Shown piece after piece: positions 8,720 to 17,775 of a stretch of DNA of 64,000 nt (position 1 is its first letter; each line of letters begins with the position of its first letter). The translations under genes were made by a program, and so were the position numbers. The notes beneath the pieces were generated by a model that saw nothing but the letters and a program-made list of their open reading frames with translations, was not told where the DNA came from and ran no database searches. The stretch comes from Anaerosporomusa subterranea (GTDB taxonomy: Bacteria > Bacillota > Negativicutes > Sporomusales > Acetonemataceae), in the NCBI RefSeq assembly GCF_001611555.1, contig NZ_LSGP01000001.1:248001-312000 (forward strand), given 5' to 3'.

Positions 8720-9667
8720 ATGGACAAACGCATTTCTATTATTGGTGCACCAGTCTGGCTGGGGCAGACTCGCTATGGAACCAATCTGGCGCCTGACGCC
8801 ATCCGATCTGCCGGTATCATCGCCAGGCTTGAGGCTGCCGGCTGTGATGTTATTGATGAAGGGAATATTCCTGTCAGTGCTGCTGGACGGTGCCGGCAGG
8901 CTGAGTGCAATATAAAAAACAGCCAATCGGTTGTCCGTGCGTCTGAAGAACTGGCAGGCGCAGTCTCTCGTGCCTTGGCGGACGACCGCTTTCCGCTAAT
9001 TCTCGGCGGCGATCATAGCATCGCTATTGGCTCAATCGCCGGTGTGGCTGGACACTTCCAGGAACTTGGCGTCATTTGGTTTGACGCTCATGCAGATATC
9101 AATACCCCGGAAACCTCCCCCAGCGGCAATATTCACGGCATGCCGCTTGCCGCTAGTCTTGGCCTCGGCTATCCTGGTCTGGCAAAAGTTGGCGGCTGGG
9201 TAGGCAAGATCAAGCCGGAAAATCTGATTTATATCGGAGTGCGTGACATTGATCCCGGTGAGTCTGAACTGATTAGCCGATATGGAATAAAAAACTATGG
9301 TCCGGCAGAAGTCCGCTTACGTGGCATGGATACAGTAGTCCGGGAGGCTCTCGCCGATCTGTCCTCGCGTTGTGACGCGATTCATTTGAGCTTTGATCTT
9401 GACGGCATTGACCCCACAGAAGCACCTGGTGTGGGTACGCCGGTGCGTGAAGGGGTCAGCTTTGCCGATAGTCTGCAGGCGCTTGGCGTATTGTTCGAAT
9501 CAGGGCTGATTACATCTGCTGAGTTCGTAGAGCTAAATCCGATTCTCGATAAAGACAACCGCACCGTCAACGCCGCGGTTAAGCTGATTGCTGCATTGTT
9601 GGTGAACGGCATCGGCAGTATGATCGTTGACATAACAGGGTTAAATAGTGTTGAAGCATTGAAGTAG
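8720..9667 (+). CDS. rocF: Arginase (ureohydrolase family)
   Basis: Start at ATG 8720 behind AAGAGGTGAT gives 315 residues, the usual arginase length. An upstream extension to 8654 has no ribosome site. The binuclear manganese motifs are all present: GGDHS (about 96-100), DAHAD (about 122-126) and DLDGIDP (about 226-232). The family segment GNIHGMPLA and the acidic SAEFVELNP-x3-D-x2-N-x-T tail favour arginase over agmatinase, although the substrate cannot be fixed from motifs alone. It would convert L-arginine to ornithine and urea. It stands alone between repeat elements and is followed by its own terminator. Confidence 0.87.
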   Translation: MDKRISIIGAPVWLGQTRYGTNLAPDAIRSAGIIARLEAAGCDVIDEGNIPVSAAGRCRQAECNIKNSQSVVRASEELAGAVSRALADDRFPLILGGDHSIAIGSIAGVAGHFQELGVIWFDAHADINTPETSPSGNIHGMPLAASLGLGYPGLAKVGGWVGKIKPENLIYIGVRDIDPGESELISRYGIKNYGPAEVRLRGMDTVVREALADLSSRCDAIHLSFDLDGIDPTEAPGVGTPVREGVSFADSLQALGVLFESGLITSAEFVELNPILDKDNRTVNAAVKLIAALLVNGIGSMIVDITGLNSVEALK

Positions 9668-9671
9668 TGCG

Positions 9672-9722
9672 GAAAGAGGACGAGGTTACGTTTCCACGGA
9701 AACAGAGAATACGTGGAGGACG
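9672..9722. repeat. Repeat A-related short palindrome
   Basis: GAGGTTACGTTTCCACGG with CGTGGAGGACG downstream resembles the outer part of the repeat A copy at 13714-13832. It lies just after the arginase stop codon. Confidence 0.45.
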
Positions 9723-9756
9723 TGAGCAGTCTTGCTGAACGCAACTGGATGAGTGT

Positions 9757-9805
9757 GACTAGGATTCAGATGGTGTTAAAACTCCAACTGAATCCTAGTC
9801 TTTTT
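9757..9805 (+). terminator. Terminator after arginase
   Basis: A 13-bp perfect stem (GACTAGGATTCAG, 9757-9769, with CTGAATCCTAGTC, 9788-9800) is followed by T5. Confidence 0.88.
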
Positions 9806-9964
9806 ATCAAATTAGTCGAAAATCCCCTGTAAAGAGCATAAGTGAGGTTTACTCTGCGTCACTACCTGCGGTTTTCCAAAAGATTATTCTAGCTTTTTTT
9901 TCGTTATTACTATATAATATTTGGGGCTCCAATGTAATATGTAAAGCGAGAGTGATGTTTTACC

Positions 9965-11353
9965 ATGGCAAGATACGATGTCGCTATTATCGGCGGCGGT
10001 CCTGCGGCTATTTTCGCAGCCTATGAATTAACTGCCAATCATCCCGGCGTCAGTGTCGTTATGATCGAAGAAGGACACGATATATATAAACGCAAATGTC
10101 CCATTGCTGAGAAAAAGGTAGACCATTGCATTCGCTGCTCCCCCTGTGACATTATGCGTGGCTTTGGCGGCGCAGGTGCTTTCTCTGATGGAAAATACAA
10201 CTTTACCACTGAATTTGGCGGTTGGCTGAATGAATTTCTACCTGATGAGAAGGTCATGCAGCTGATTGATTACGTGGACGCGGTTAATCTAAGTTTGGGA
10301 GCGCCAGCTGAGTATTTCAGCACCCATAACAGCAGTCTCAGCAAGCGGGCTCTGGCTCATGATTTACATCTTTTGAATGCACGGGTTAGACATCTTGGTA
10401 CCGAAAATAATCTTCGCATTATGGAAAGTGTGTATGAAATTCTGCGCACGAAGGCTACCATGCTATTCAATACTCACGTATCTGAGATCCGCAGAGAAGA
10501 AGATGGCTTCTGTTTGGTGAATACAGGCAATCCGGCCAAACTTCACTGCCGCTATTTGATTGCTGCTCCCGGCCGGGCTGGCGCTGAGTGGTTTGCCGAG
10601 CAATGCAAAAAACTGAATCTTTCCATGTCGAATAATCAAGTCGATGTCGGTGTGCGGGTGGAGATCCCGGCCGATGTCTTTGCTGATATTACTGATGAAG
10701 TATATGAGGCCAAGTTGGTTTATCGGACAAAGCAATATGGCGATCTGGTGCGGACATTCTGTATGAATCCGAAAGGCTATGTGGTGGCTGAGAACACAGA
10801 TGGGATTGTCACCGTCAATGGGCACAGTTATCGTGAAGAAGCGATGCATAGCAAGAATACAAACTTTGCACTACTAGTTAGTAATAAGTTTACCGAGCCG
10901 TTCAATGAGCCGCATCAATACGGCAAGCGCATTGCATCATTTTCGAATATGCTTGGCGGTGGTGTGTTGGTGCAGCGCTTTGGCGATCTGATCAAGGGGC
11001 GGCGTACAAACACTCATCGACTAGAGCAGAGCTTTATTAAACCAACTCTGCAGGCGACTCCTGGTGATCTTAGTCTGGTTTTGCCGAAACGCCACCTAGA
11101 TAATATCATTGAAATGATCTATGCTCTAGATAAACTCGCACCAGGTACGGCAAACCACGATACTCTGTTATACGGCGTTGAGGTCAAATTCTATAGTTCG
11201 CGCCTGGAACTGACGAGTGAGCTTGAGACAGAAATTGAAAATATGTTTGCTATCGGCGATGGAGCCGGAGTTACCCGCGGACTATCACAGGCGAGCGCCA
11301 GTGGCGTTCATGCTGCCAGAGCAATTGGGCGGCGCTTTACTCAATCGAACTAG
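9965..11353 (+). CDS. FAD-dependent dehydrogenase/oxidoreductase (COG2509-like)
   Basis: This 462-residue protein opens with an FAD-binding Rossmann motif (DVAIIGGGPAAIFAAYEL) followed by a Cys-rich segment (KRKCPI, HCIRCSPCDIMRG) and the family signature GFGGAGAFSDGK. The C-terminal end carries the second FAD motif (FAIGDGAGVTRGLSQASASG). This arrangement matches the uncharacterised FAD-dependent dehydrogenases of COG2509, distantly like geranylgeranyl-reductase-type flavoproteins. The cysteines could carry a redox disulfide or a cluster. The substrate is unknown. Start ATG 9965 follows GCGAGAGTGATG. The gene stands alone. Confidence 0.85.
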   Translation: MARYDVAIIGGGPAAIFAAYELTANHPGVSVVMIEEGHDIYKRKCPIAEKKVDHCIRCSPCDIMRGFGGAGAFSDGKYNFTTEFGGWLNEFLPDEKVMQLIDYVDAVNLSLGAPAEYFSTHNSSLSKRALAHDLHLLNARVRHLGTENNLRIMESVYEILRTKATMLFNTHVSEIRREEDGFCLVNTGNPAKLHCRYLIAAPGRAGAEWFAEQCKKLNLSMSNNQVDVGVRVEIPADVFADITDEVYEAKLVYRTKQYGDLVRTFCMNPKGYVVAENTDGIVTVNGHSYREEAMHSKNTNFALLVSNKFTEPFNEPHQYGKRIASFSNMLGGGVLVQRFGDLIKGRRTNTHRLEQSFIKPTLQATPGDLSLVLPKRHLDNIIEMIYALDKLAPGTANHDTLLYGVEVKFYSSRLELTSELETEIENMFAIGDGAGVTRGLSQASASGVHAARAIGRRFTQSN

Positions 11354-11448
11354 AATAATTAAATCTTGAAAGTTTACCAATCCATTTGTACAATAGTTCT
11401 ACGCCGATGAGATAGCAGGATCCGAACATCCTGGAAAGGCGGCCTTCT

Positions 11449-13020
11449 GTGGTAAAAAGAACAACTTCGCATGGTTTTAGCTTTGATCCTTTACTCGGCG
11501 TACTGACACTCATTGTTGTCAGTTCACTATTACGGTTGATTCTAGCTTGGACGCTAGGACTGGGCGTTGATGAATCATATGTGGTTTCAGTGTCTCGCGC
11601 GTTTTCCCTCAGCTACTTTGATCATCCGCCAATCCACTTCTGGTTGGTCAGAGTCGCAGCGCTATTGACAGGCAGCGAACATCCGGTTGTCTTGCGATTG
11701 CCGTTTATTCTTCTGTTCGCAGGCACTACCTGGTTGATGTACTCGTTGACTAGTCGACTGTTTAGCGAGCGGGCCGGTTTCTATGCCGCACTAACGCTGA
11801 ATCTGTCAGCTGTGTTTAGCCTAAGTACAGGAGGCTGGGTTCTGCCTGATGGGCCGCTGATGTTTTTCATGCTTGCCGCCGTTTCCGTACTTGAACGTAT
11901 TCTTTTTTCAAATTCCGGAAGTACGTCGTTGCCGCTTTGGCTGGCTTTTGGCGTGTTGACCGGGTTAGGAATGCTCAGCAAGTACCATGCTGTATTCTTG
12001 TTAGCGGGGTTGTGCCTGTATCTCATAACAAGTCCGAGAGTTCGGCATCTCTTGGTTACTCCCGGACCGTATATTGCTGTCATTGCGGCCTTTCTCGTGT
12101 TTTCACCGGTTTTCATCTGGAATGCCCAACATGAATGGGTATCGTTTCTCTTCCACGGCGGCCGTGCGGTAGCTAAATCCTTTTCACCTGGCGCCACTTT
12201 AGCTAATATTGCTGGTCAGGCACTTTGGCTGATGCCTTGGATTTGGCTGCCGATAGTATGGACGCTGGTAGGAAACATTTTCTCCGGACCGGAAAGCTAT
12301 AAGCCAAAGACACTGCGTGATAAGTCGTGGCTGCTTTGCTGCCTGGCGAGCGGTCCGATCGTTTTATTCACTGCCGCCACCCTTTGGGGGGCGCAGGGTT
12401 TATTTCATTGGCAAGCGCCAGGATACCTTCTGGTCTTCCCGCTACTTGGGCGAGCCGTTGCCGAGAAGGCGGTTGCTTCTCACCGGTTGATCAGTGGCTG
12501 GCTCAAAGGCTCTGCTATCATTTTCCTGCTGCTGATCACCATTTTAGCCAGTCATACGGCAACCGGTTGGTTAGTTGATGTTATGCCAGAGGCTTTCATC
12601 CAAGGTGATCCAACTCTTGAGTCGCTTGATTGGCGCGATCTAGCACCTGCTTTACAGGAGCGGGGCTATTTATCGCCTGCTGTCAAAGACTCGCTTTTTA
12701 TAGTCGCCAGAAACTGGATCGAAGCCGGCAAGATCGACTATGCGCTAGGCGGTACCCTGCCAGTTGTCATTTTTAGTGATGAGCCGCATCACTATCCGTT
12801 TATCCACTCTTTGTCAGACATGAAGGGAAAAACCGCATTAATTATTGGCCGTGCGAGCGGCATGACAGACACAGAGACTGTTTTACGTCCCTATTTTGAC
12901 TCAATGGTTCAGATGGATAACATCAATATCCATCGTCAACAGCGCTCAGAGATACCACTTAGTATTTATCAAGCAAAAAACTTTCACGGCGACTACCCTC
13001 TGCCATTTGGCATAAGGTAG
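11449..13020 (+). CDS. GT39/ArnT-like membrane glycosyltransferase
   Basis: A 523-residue multipass membrane protein with about ten or more hydrophobic helices. Near the N-terminus, a DES motif after LGLGV and then SYFDHPPIHFWL match the first-loop acidic motif of the PMT/ArnT family (GT39/GT83). Such enzymes move a sugar from a polyprenyl-phosphate carrier to a lipid or protein on the outer face of the inner membrane. It starts at GTG 11449 after GGAAAGG. The PAP2 phosphatase gene begins 31 bases downstream, and the pair may modify lipid A or recycle polyprenyl phosphate. The acceptor is not known. Confidence 0.85.
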   Translation: MVKRTTSHGFSFDPLLGVLTLIVVSSLLRLILAWTLGLGVDESYVVSVSRAFSLSYFDHPPIHFWLVRVAALLTGSEHPVVLRLPFILLFAGTTWLMYSLTSRLFSERAGFYAALTLNLSAVFSLSTGGWVLPDGPLMFFMLAAVSVLERILFSNSGSTSLPLWLAFGVLTGLGMLSKYHAVFLLAGLCLYLITSPRVRHLLVTPGPYIAVIAAFLVFSPVFIWNAQHEWVSFLFHGGRAVAKSFSPGATLANIAGQALWLMPWIWLPIVWTLVGNIFSGPESYKPKTLRDKSWLLCCLASGPIVLFTAATLWGAQGLFHWQAPGYLLVFPLLGRAVAEKAVASHRLISGWLKGSAIIFLLLITILASHTATGWLVDVMPEAFIQGDPTLESLDWRDLAPALQERGYLSPAVKDSLFIVARNWIEAGKIDYALGGTLPVVIFSDEPHHYPFIHSLSDMKGKTALIIGRASGMTDTETVLRPYFDSMVQMDNINIHRQQRSEIPLSIYQAKNFHGDYPLPFGIR

Positions 13021-13051
13021 AGTCATTCGCAGCAATGGAGGTGCTATTAGC

Positions 13052-13633
13052 ATGAATCAAATGGATTTGAAGCAGTCGAATGGCTTTCGTTTAGCGCTCG
13101 AACTGTCTATCATCACTGGCGCCATTACCATTGCATTAGTATATATGCTCGGTCAGACTGGAAATCCTCAGCTGTTTACTTTCGCCACCCAGCTTGGCGG
13201 AATGGGTAACGATATCTTTCTACTGGTTACGAATGGGATCATCTTTGCTTGGGCATGGCGTAATAATATGCGAGGTGTCATTGGCTTGACGCTGGCGATG
13301 GATGCGGCAGTCTGGGCGCTTGTGCAATCTATCAAGCTTATTCCGTTTGGTGCATGGGCACTTCGTCCTAACGGGGATATCGGAGGCTTCCCCAGCGGAC
13401 ATACTACCCATGCGTTTGCAATGGCGTTTGCGCTGACAACTATTTTTCCCCGCTTTGGCTGGGTATGGTATTTGGGCGCAGGGATTATTGGCTGGTCGCG
13501 AGTCGAGTCAGCTTGGCATACTCCGTTCCAGGTAACCGCTGGTGTTTTCTTTGGCATCGCAGTCGGTGTGACGTTCGTCAAGTATTTGTTGAAGAAATAT
13601 GCCGGACCACCGCATACAACAGAACAGGCGTAA
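13052..13633 (+). CDS. PAP2-family membrane lipid phosphatase
   Basis: This 193-residue protein has about five membrane helices. The three PAP2 motifs are present: K-x6-RP (KLIPFGAWALRP), PSGHT (FPSGHTTHAF) and SR-x5-H (SRVESAWHTPFQVTAG). The fold dephosphorylates undecaprenyl pyrophosphate, phosphatidylglycerol phosphate or lipid A; the exact substrate is open. The start follows GGAGGTGC. It is the second gene of a likely pair with the GT39 enzyme and is followed by a strong terminator. Confidence 0.9.
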   Translation: MNQMDLKQSNGFRLALELSIITGAITIALVYMLGQTGNPQLFTFATQLGGMGNDIFLLVTNGIIFAWAWRNNMRGVIGLTLAMDAAVWALVQSIKLIPFGAWALRPNGDIGGFPSGHTTHAFAMAFALTTIFPRFGWVWYLGAGIIGWSRVESAWHTPFQVTAGVFFGIAVGVTFVKYLLKKYAGPPHTTEQA

Positions 13634-13639
13634 AGCAAC

Positions 13640-13678
13640 AAAATCCCCATTGCATGTTAAAAATGCGATGGGGATTTT
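13640..13678 (+). terminator. Terminator after the PAP2 gene
   Basis: AAAATCCCCATTGCAT pairs with ATGCGATGGGGATTTT with one mismatch, giving a 16-bp stem around a short loop. Its A- and T-rich ends would let it work in both directions. Confidence 0.88.
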
Positions 13679-13713
13679 CTTAAAACCATAGAAATTATAA
13701 GTTTGCGAAGCTG

Positions 13714-13832
13714 GCGAGGATACGTTTCCACAGAGGAACGGAGGGCACACAGAGGTCACAGAGGATTAGTATCTTTGCCAGCTATGTTGGCCCTCAAAAT
13801 TAGTCCTCTGTGTCCTCTGTGGAATGGTACCC
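13714..13832. repeat. Repeat A copy (fold-back)
   Basis: GGATACGTTTCCACAGAGG and CACACAGAGGTCACAGAGG on the left are mirrored by CCTCTGTGTCCTCTGTGG on the right, so the whole segment can form a long imperfect hairpin. Two open frames across 13824-14188 lie in this and the next repeat and are not called. Confidence 0.7.
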
Positions 13833-13865
13833 CGTAATTCTGCTCAAGACTGCGGTTGTTTGCTT

Positions 13866-14021
13866 TTAATTCGGCTGGTGCATACGCCCGTTTTCTCTGG
13901 CCTGGCGCAGTCTGTCCTGCTGCTGGCCGCTAGACACAGGATTTTCGTAATTCAATGGTGCTGTTTGACTTTCGTTTTCGGCGAATCCTTTGGTTTGCGC
14001 TCCTGAATCTTGCTCATGCAT
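13866..14021 (-). CDS. Small hydrophilic protein (51 residues), unknown function
   Basis: On the minus strand, ATG at 14019-14021 is preceded by GAGGTG with an ideal six-base spacing, and the frame stays open for 51 codons. The product is hydrophilic and rich in Gln, Asn, Glu and Ser, begins MHEQDSGAQTK and contains a SSGQQQDRLRQARENG helix-like segment. It has no Cys, signal or membrane helix. Family not recognised; the composition is reminiscent of small spore or stress proteins, but that is only an impression. Repeat B lies directly upstream, so its promoter may lie in or beyond the repeat. Confidence 0.5.
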   Translation of the reverse strand: MHEQDSGAQTKGFAENESQTAPLNYENPVSSGQQQDRLRQARENGRMHQPN

Positions 14022-14037
14022 TAGCATCACCTCTATC

Positions 14038-14200
14038 GGAGGCTGTTAGAAAACGCCCATCTGCGTTGTCACGACTACGTTTGCTTGCTGGCGTACCCCT
14101 TTGTACGCGGCGCGGCGCAAGCCTCGCTGTTCCTAGCATCTGGACATTTTCTAACAGCCTCCCTTTTCTATGGTTGCGTGTTTTTTGAAACACGCTTTAC
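14038..14200. repeat. Repeat B, copy 1 (terminal inverted repeats)
   Basis: The core 14038-14163 is bounded by GGAGGCTGTTAGAAAACG and TTTTCTAACAGCCTCC and has CATCTGCG and CATCTGG inside. The inner part holds GCAAGCCTCGCTGTTCCTAG and matches the copy at 55331-55707 in reverse orientation. Homology continues past the core through a small hairpin (CGTGTTTTTTGAAACACG, 14177-14194). It looks like a MITE- or REP-type element. Confidence 0.75.
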
Positions 14201-14308
14201 AAGATAGTATTGCTTTTGAGCATTGAACTGATGTAAGCCATTTGCTTAGTTGTCGGTAAGAGTGGTATTATGGAAGCATGACAAAAATGTGAGCAGGAGT
14301 GATCGGTT

Positions 14309-15544
14309 TTGCAAAAAGCTGTTGCGCAACGGCTGATGGATTATGTTCGTTTCGACACCCGCTCTGATAGCGGGTCAACCGCTTGCCCAAGTACGCCTGG
14401 ACAACTCGTGTTGGCTAAGTACTTGGTTGAAGAACTTAAAGCAATTGGATTGACAGACGCGGCCCTTGATGAAAATGGCTATGTAACGGCAACTCTTTTG
14501 TCAAACGTAGAACAGGATATTCCAGTCATCGGCTTTCTGGCCCATCTGGATACCAGTCCAGAGATTAGCGGCGCGGGTGTAAAGCCGAGACTGATCGAAA
14601 ACTATTCTGGCGGCGACATTGTTCTTAATCAGTCACTCGACGTGGTTCTCTCTCCCGAGGATTTCCCGGAGCTTAACAATTACATAGAACAAGATATCAT
14701 TGTAACCGATGGAACGACACTGCTCGGCGCAGACAATAAGGCGGGGATCGCTGAGATTATTACAGCAATAGAGTACCTTGTCACTCATTCCGAGATTAAG
14801 CATGGGACTGTCAAAGTAGGCTTCACACCTGACGAGGAAATCGGCAGAGGCGCTGATCGGTTTGATACCACTAGTTTTGGCGCCGCTTTTGCTTATACCG
14901 TCGACGGCGGACCACTGGGTGAATTGGAATATGAGACTTTCAACGCTGCGGAGGCTAAAATCAACATTAAAGGGCGCAATGTCCATCCCGGAACAGCCAA
15001 GAATGCGATGATTCACTCCCTTCATATTGCCATGGAACTCAATGCCATGCTGCCAGCGGCGGAGGTTCCTGGTCATACAGAAGGTTACGAAGGCTTCTAC
15101 CACCTTAACTCTCTGCGGGGCTCGGTTGAAGAGACGGCGATGACCTATATTGTCCGCGATCATGATAAAGCTAAATTTGCTGCCCGCAAAGAACGGCTTG
15201 AAAAGATTACGGTCTATCTCAATGATAAATACGGTGAAGGCACGGTCGCTATTTCACTGCGTGACCAGTACTATAACATGCGGGAAAAAATCGAACCGGT
15301 GTATCATATTGTCGAACTGGCTAAAACGGCAATCGAAGCAATCGGAATAACCGCGAACATCAAACCTGTCCGCGGCGGCACTGATGGCGCCAAATTGTCC
15401 TATATGGGTCTGCCTTGTCCTAACTTATTTAGCGGCGGACATAATTTCCACGGTAAGTATGAATATATCTCGGTACAGTCGATGGAAAAGGCTGTTGAGA
15501 TGATTGTGAGAATAATAGCCCTGCATACCAAGGCCGGCCGTTGA
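14309..15544 (+). CDS. pepT: Peptidase T (tripeptide aminopeptidase)
   Basis: A 411-residue M20-family zinc peptidase that removes N-terminal residues from tripeptides in the cytoplasm. Metal and catalytic motifs: HLDTSPEISG (first His and Asp), LGADNKAGIAEI (bridging Asp), TPDEEIGRGADRFD (Glu pair), YTVDGGPLGELEYE (Asp) and SGGHNFHGKYE (C-terminal His). NVHPGTAKN marks the dimerisation domain. The length is normal for PepT. The start is TTG 14309 behind AGGAG. The MATE gene follows 76 bases later on the same strand. Confidence 0.95.
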   Translation: MQKAVAQRLMDYVRFDTRSDSGSTACPSTPGQLVLAKYLVEELKAIGLTDAALDENGYVTATLLSNVEQDIPVIGFLAHLDTSPEISGAGVKPRLIENYSGGDIVLNQSLDVVLSPEDFPELNNYIEQDIIVTDGTTLLGADNKAGIAEIITAIEYLVTHSEIKHGTVKVGFTPDEEIGRGADRFDTTSFGAAFAYTVDGGPLGELEYETFNAAEAKINIKGRNVHPGTAKNAMIHSLHIAMELNAMLPAAEVPGHTEGYEGFYHLNSLRGSVEETAMTYIVRDHDKAKFAARKERLEKITVYLNDKYGEGTVAISLRDQYYNMREKIEPVYHIVELAKTAIEAIGITANIKPVRGGTDGAKLSYMGLPCPNLFSGGHNFHGKYEYISVQSMEKAVEMIVRIIALHTKAGR

Positions 15545-15620
15545 ATTGCTTCCATTTGTGTTGCATGCAGCCTCCGCCGTATGGGGATAATGAGTCCATA
15601 TGCAGTAACGGAGGTAAGCA

Positions 15621-16958
15621 ATGAATGCAACGCAAGCTTTAGGCCAAGAACCAGTAGGAAAACTCCTTTGGCAGTTTTCTTTGCCTGCGATTGTAGGCAT
15701 GCTGGTCAATGCCTTATATAATGTTGTCGATAGTATCTTTGTCGGTAATGGAGTGGGTGAAATCGGTCTCACGGCTGTGACCATTGCATTTCCTATCATG
15801 CTGGTAATGATGGCGTTCGGCATGTTGATCGGTGTGGGAGCCTCCACTCTGGTATCGATTCGCTTAGGCGAACATAATAAGGCCGAAGCAGAATATATCT
15901 TAGGCAACGCGCTAACGATGATTGCTGTTCTCTCACTTCTTCTATCAGTAATCGGCTTGGTCTGGCTTGATCCCTTGCTAGTCGCGCTAGGGGCTGAACC
16001 AGAGGTTTTGCCGTATGCGCGGACCTTTACGCGGATTATATTAATTGGCAATGTGTTTATGCATGTTGGCTTCGGGTTAAACAATATTATCCGGGCTGAA
16101 GGCAATCCTCGTTTAGCGATGGCCACGATGCTGATTTCCGCTATGCTGAATGTAGTGCTAAATCCGCTATTCTTATTTGTGATGAATCTGGGTATTGGCG
16201 GATCTGCTCTAGCGACGGTGATCTCCCAGTTTGTTTCCGCTGTATGGGTACTTAGCCACTTTCTTAACAAAGGTAGTCTGCTGAAGTTTAGGCTTCGCAA
16301 CTTGCGTCCGAATTGGCGAATTGTTAAAGATATCATCGCGATTGGCATGTCGCCGTTCTTCATGCAGCTAGCGGCAAGTGTCGTCACAGTCCTCTATAAC
16401 TTTGGACTCATTCGTTATGGCGGCGATCTTGCGGTTGCCGCTATGGGTATCGTTAATAGGATTACCATGCTGATGCTGATGCCCATATTCGGTATTAGTC
16501 AAGGTGCACAGCCGATCATTGGCTACAATTACGGCGCGCGGCAGTATGATCGCGTGTTTGAAACTGTGAAGAAGGCGATTTATGCTGCCAGCGGCCTTTC
16601 ATTCATCGGCTTCCTGATTGTACAGATATTTAATTATCAGATTGTTGGCTTGTTCAATAATAATTCACAACTTATAGCGCTTGGCGGTCGTGGGCTTAGC
16701 ATTATGCTCAGCATGCTGCCGATTATTGGCTTCCAAGCGATTGCCGCCCAGTACTTTCAGGCGGTAGGTAAAGCTAGGTATGCCTTGCTGTTCACCATGT
16801 CCCGGCAAGTGTTAATACTGATTCCGATGATTTTGCTGTTGCCGAAATTCTTTGGCCTGACGGGAATTTGGTTGGCCGGCCCTACTGCCGACGTGGCGGC
16901 AGCTGTCTTGACGGGGATTTATCTATATCGCGAATTGCGGACACTTAAAGTAATGTAA
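15621..16958 (+). CDS. MATE-family multidrug/cation efflux transporter
   Basis: A 445-residue protein with twelve predicted membrane helices in two six-helix halves. The N-terminal half carries the pattern G-x-L-L-W-Q-F-S-L-P-A-I and VVDSIFVGNGVGE typical of MATE (NorM/DinF/MepA-like) proteins, and the second half has GIVNRITMLMLMPIFGISQG. It would exchange Na+ or H+ for organic cations at the inner membrane; the substrate is unknown. The start follows GGAGGTAAGC. A long minus-strand open frame across it is an antisense shadow. Confidence 0.93.
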   Translation: MNATQALGQEPVGKLLWQFSLPAIVGMLVNALYNVVDSIFVGNGVGEIGLTAVTIAFPIMLVMMAFGMLIGVGASTLVSIRLGEHNKAEAEYILGNALTMIAVLSLLLSVIGLVWLDPLLVALGAEPEVLPYARTFTRIILIGNVFMHVGFGLNNIIRAEGNPRLAMATMLISAMLNVVLNPLFLFVMNLGIGGSALATVISQFVSAVWVLSHFLNKGSLLKFRLRNLRPNWRIVKDIIAIGMSPFFMQLAASVVTVLYNFGLIRYGGDLAVAAMGIVNRITMLMLMPIFGISQGAQPIIGYNYGARQYDRVFETVKKAIYAASGLSFIGFLIVQIFNYQIVGLFNNNSQLIALGGRGLSIMLSMLPIIGFQAIAAQYFQAVGKARYALLFTMSRQVLILIPMILLLPKFFGLTGIWLAGPTADVAAAVLTGIYLYRELRTLKVM

Positions 16959-17014
16959 GGTGTCAAAATGTATGTATGCGTTAGAGCGCTAGCTGGATGA
17001 GGAGGAATGTTGCT

Positions 17015-17728
17015 ATGCGAAATTTGGCTTGGCTTGTTATTGGCGAGGGAGAGCCATATCTGCGTGGCAGCCGGATCGACCTGAGAGTGGGTGAACTGAT
17101 ACTGGGGCGCAGAAGTGAAACCTTTGAACCGGATATAGCTTTTGACAACTTTCTTGTTTCCCGGCGGCATTGTATGCTGCAACGAGAAACAGATAACATA
17201 ACGATTGTTGATCTTGGCAGTAAGCATGGCACAGCAGTTAATGGCGAACAGCTTTCACCACACGCTCAGCGCGTTTTGGCTGATGGCGATATGGTTACTC
17301 TGGCAAAGGGGGCGGTGAATTTCCGGTTTGCGGCCTCAACAGCCTGGGACGAAACAATGGAACTGGGACGCTTGCTGCAAACGCAAGCTGTTGTTTCACC
17401 GTTAACACTTGATGAGGCTCGGCGTGAGTGCCGTGTTGATAAAGAGAATATTCCTGTTTCTGTTAAGGAGTGGGACTTCCTTTGGTTGCTGCGTCAACAC
17501 GCTGGCCGCTTAGTTAGTTATGATGCCATAAAGAGAACAGTCTGGAATGAACGCCCGCTCAATCCAGGCGATTTTGCGCCAGATGTGAGTATGGATGAAA
17601 TCAATACTCTGATTTATCGGTTACGGCGTAAGCTGGGAAACCATGCTGACCTGATTCGGACGGTGCGCGGCCAGGGGTGCATGCTGGAGGAGCAGGTTGA
17701 GTTACCAAAAACACCAATCGATAAGTAA
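17015..17728 (+). CDS. FHA domain-winged helix DNA-binding regulator
   Basis: Start ATG 17015, nine bases after GAGGAGG, gives 237 residues. The first 100 residues are a forkhead-associated domain: LGRRSE, FLVSRRHCML and DLGSKHGTAVNG are its phosphothreonine-binding loops. Residues about 130-228 form an OmpR/PhoB-type winged helix (VSVKEWDFLWLLRQHAGRLV, INTLIYRLRRKLG, RTVRGQGCML) with no receiver domain. This suggests a transcription factor controlled by Ser/Thr phosphorylation, either its own or a partner's. No Ser/Thr kinase is in the window. A hairpin follows its stop codon. Confidence 0.87.
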   Translation: MRNLAWLVIGEGEPYLRGSRIDLRVGELILGRRSETFEPDIAFDNFLVSRRHCMLQRETDNITIVDLGSKHGTAVNGEQLSPHAQRVLADGDMVTLAKGAVNFRFAASTAWDETMELGRLLQTQAVVSPLTLDEARRECRVDKENIPVSVKEWDFLWLLRQHAGRLVSYDAIKRTVWNERPLNPGDFAPDVSMDEINTLIYRLRRKLGNHADLIRTVRGQGCMLEEQVELPKTPIDK

Positions 17729-17737
17729 ACAGCATTG

Positions 17738-17775
17738 TTAAATGCGGCAGGGGCTTAGCTCGCTGTCGCATTTAA
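17738..17775 (+). terminator. Hairpin after the FHA regulator, probable terminator
   Basis: TTAAATGCGGCAG (17738-17750) pairs with CTGTCGCATTTAA (17763-17775) with one mismatch. The T-tract after it is poor, so confidence is moderate. Confidence 0.55.

Noticed and set aside
13824-14188. Two plus-strand open frames of 60-77 codons
   Set aside because: They lie in repeats A and B and have no ribosome site; the minus-strand 51-codon gene is better supported.
15425-16387. 320-codon minus-strand open frame across the MATE gene
   Set aside because: Antisense shadow of a clear twelve-helix MATE transporter; low-complexity, no ribosome site.
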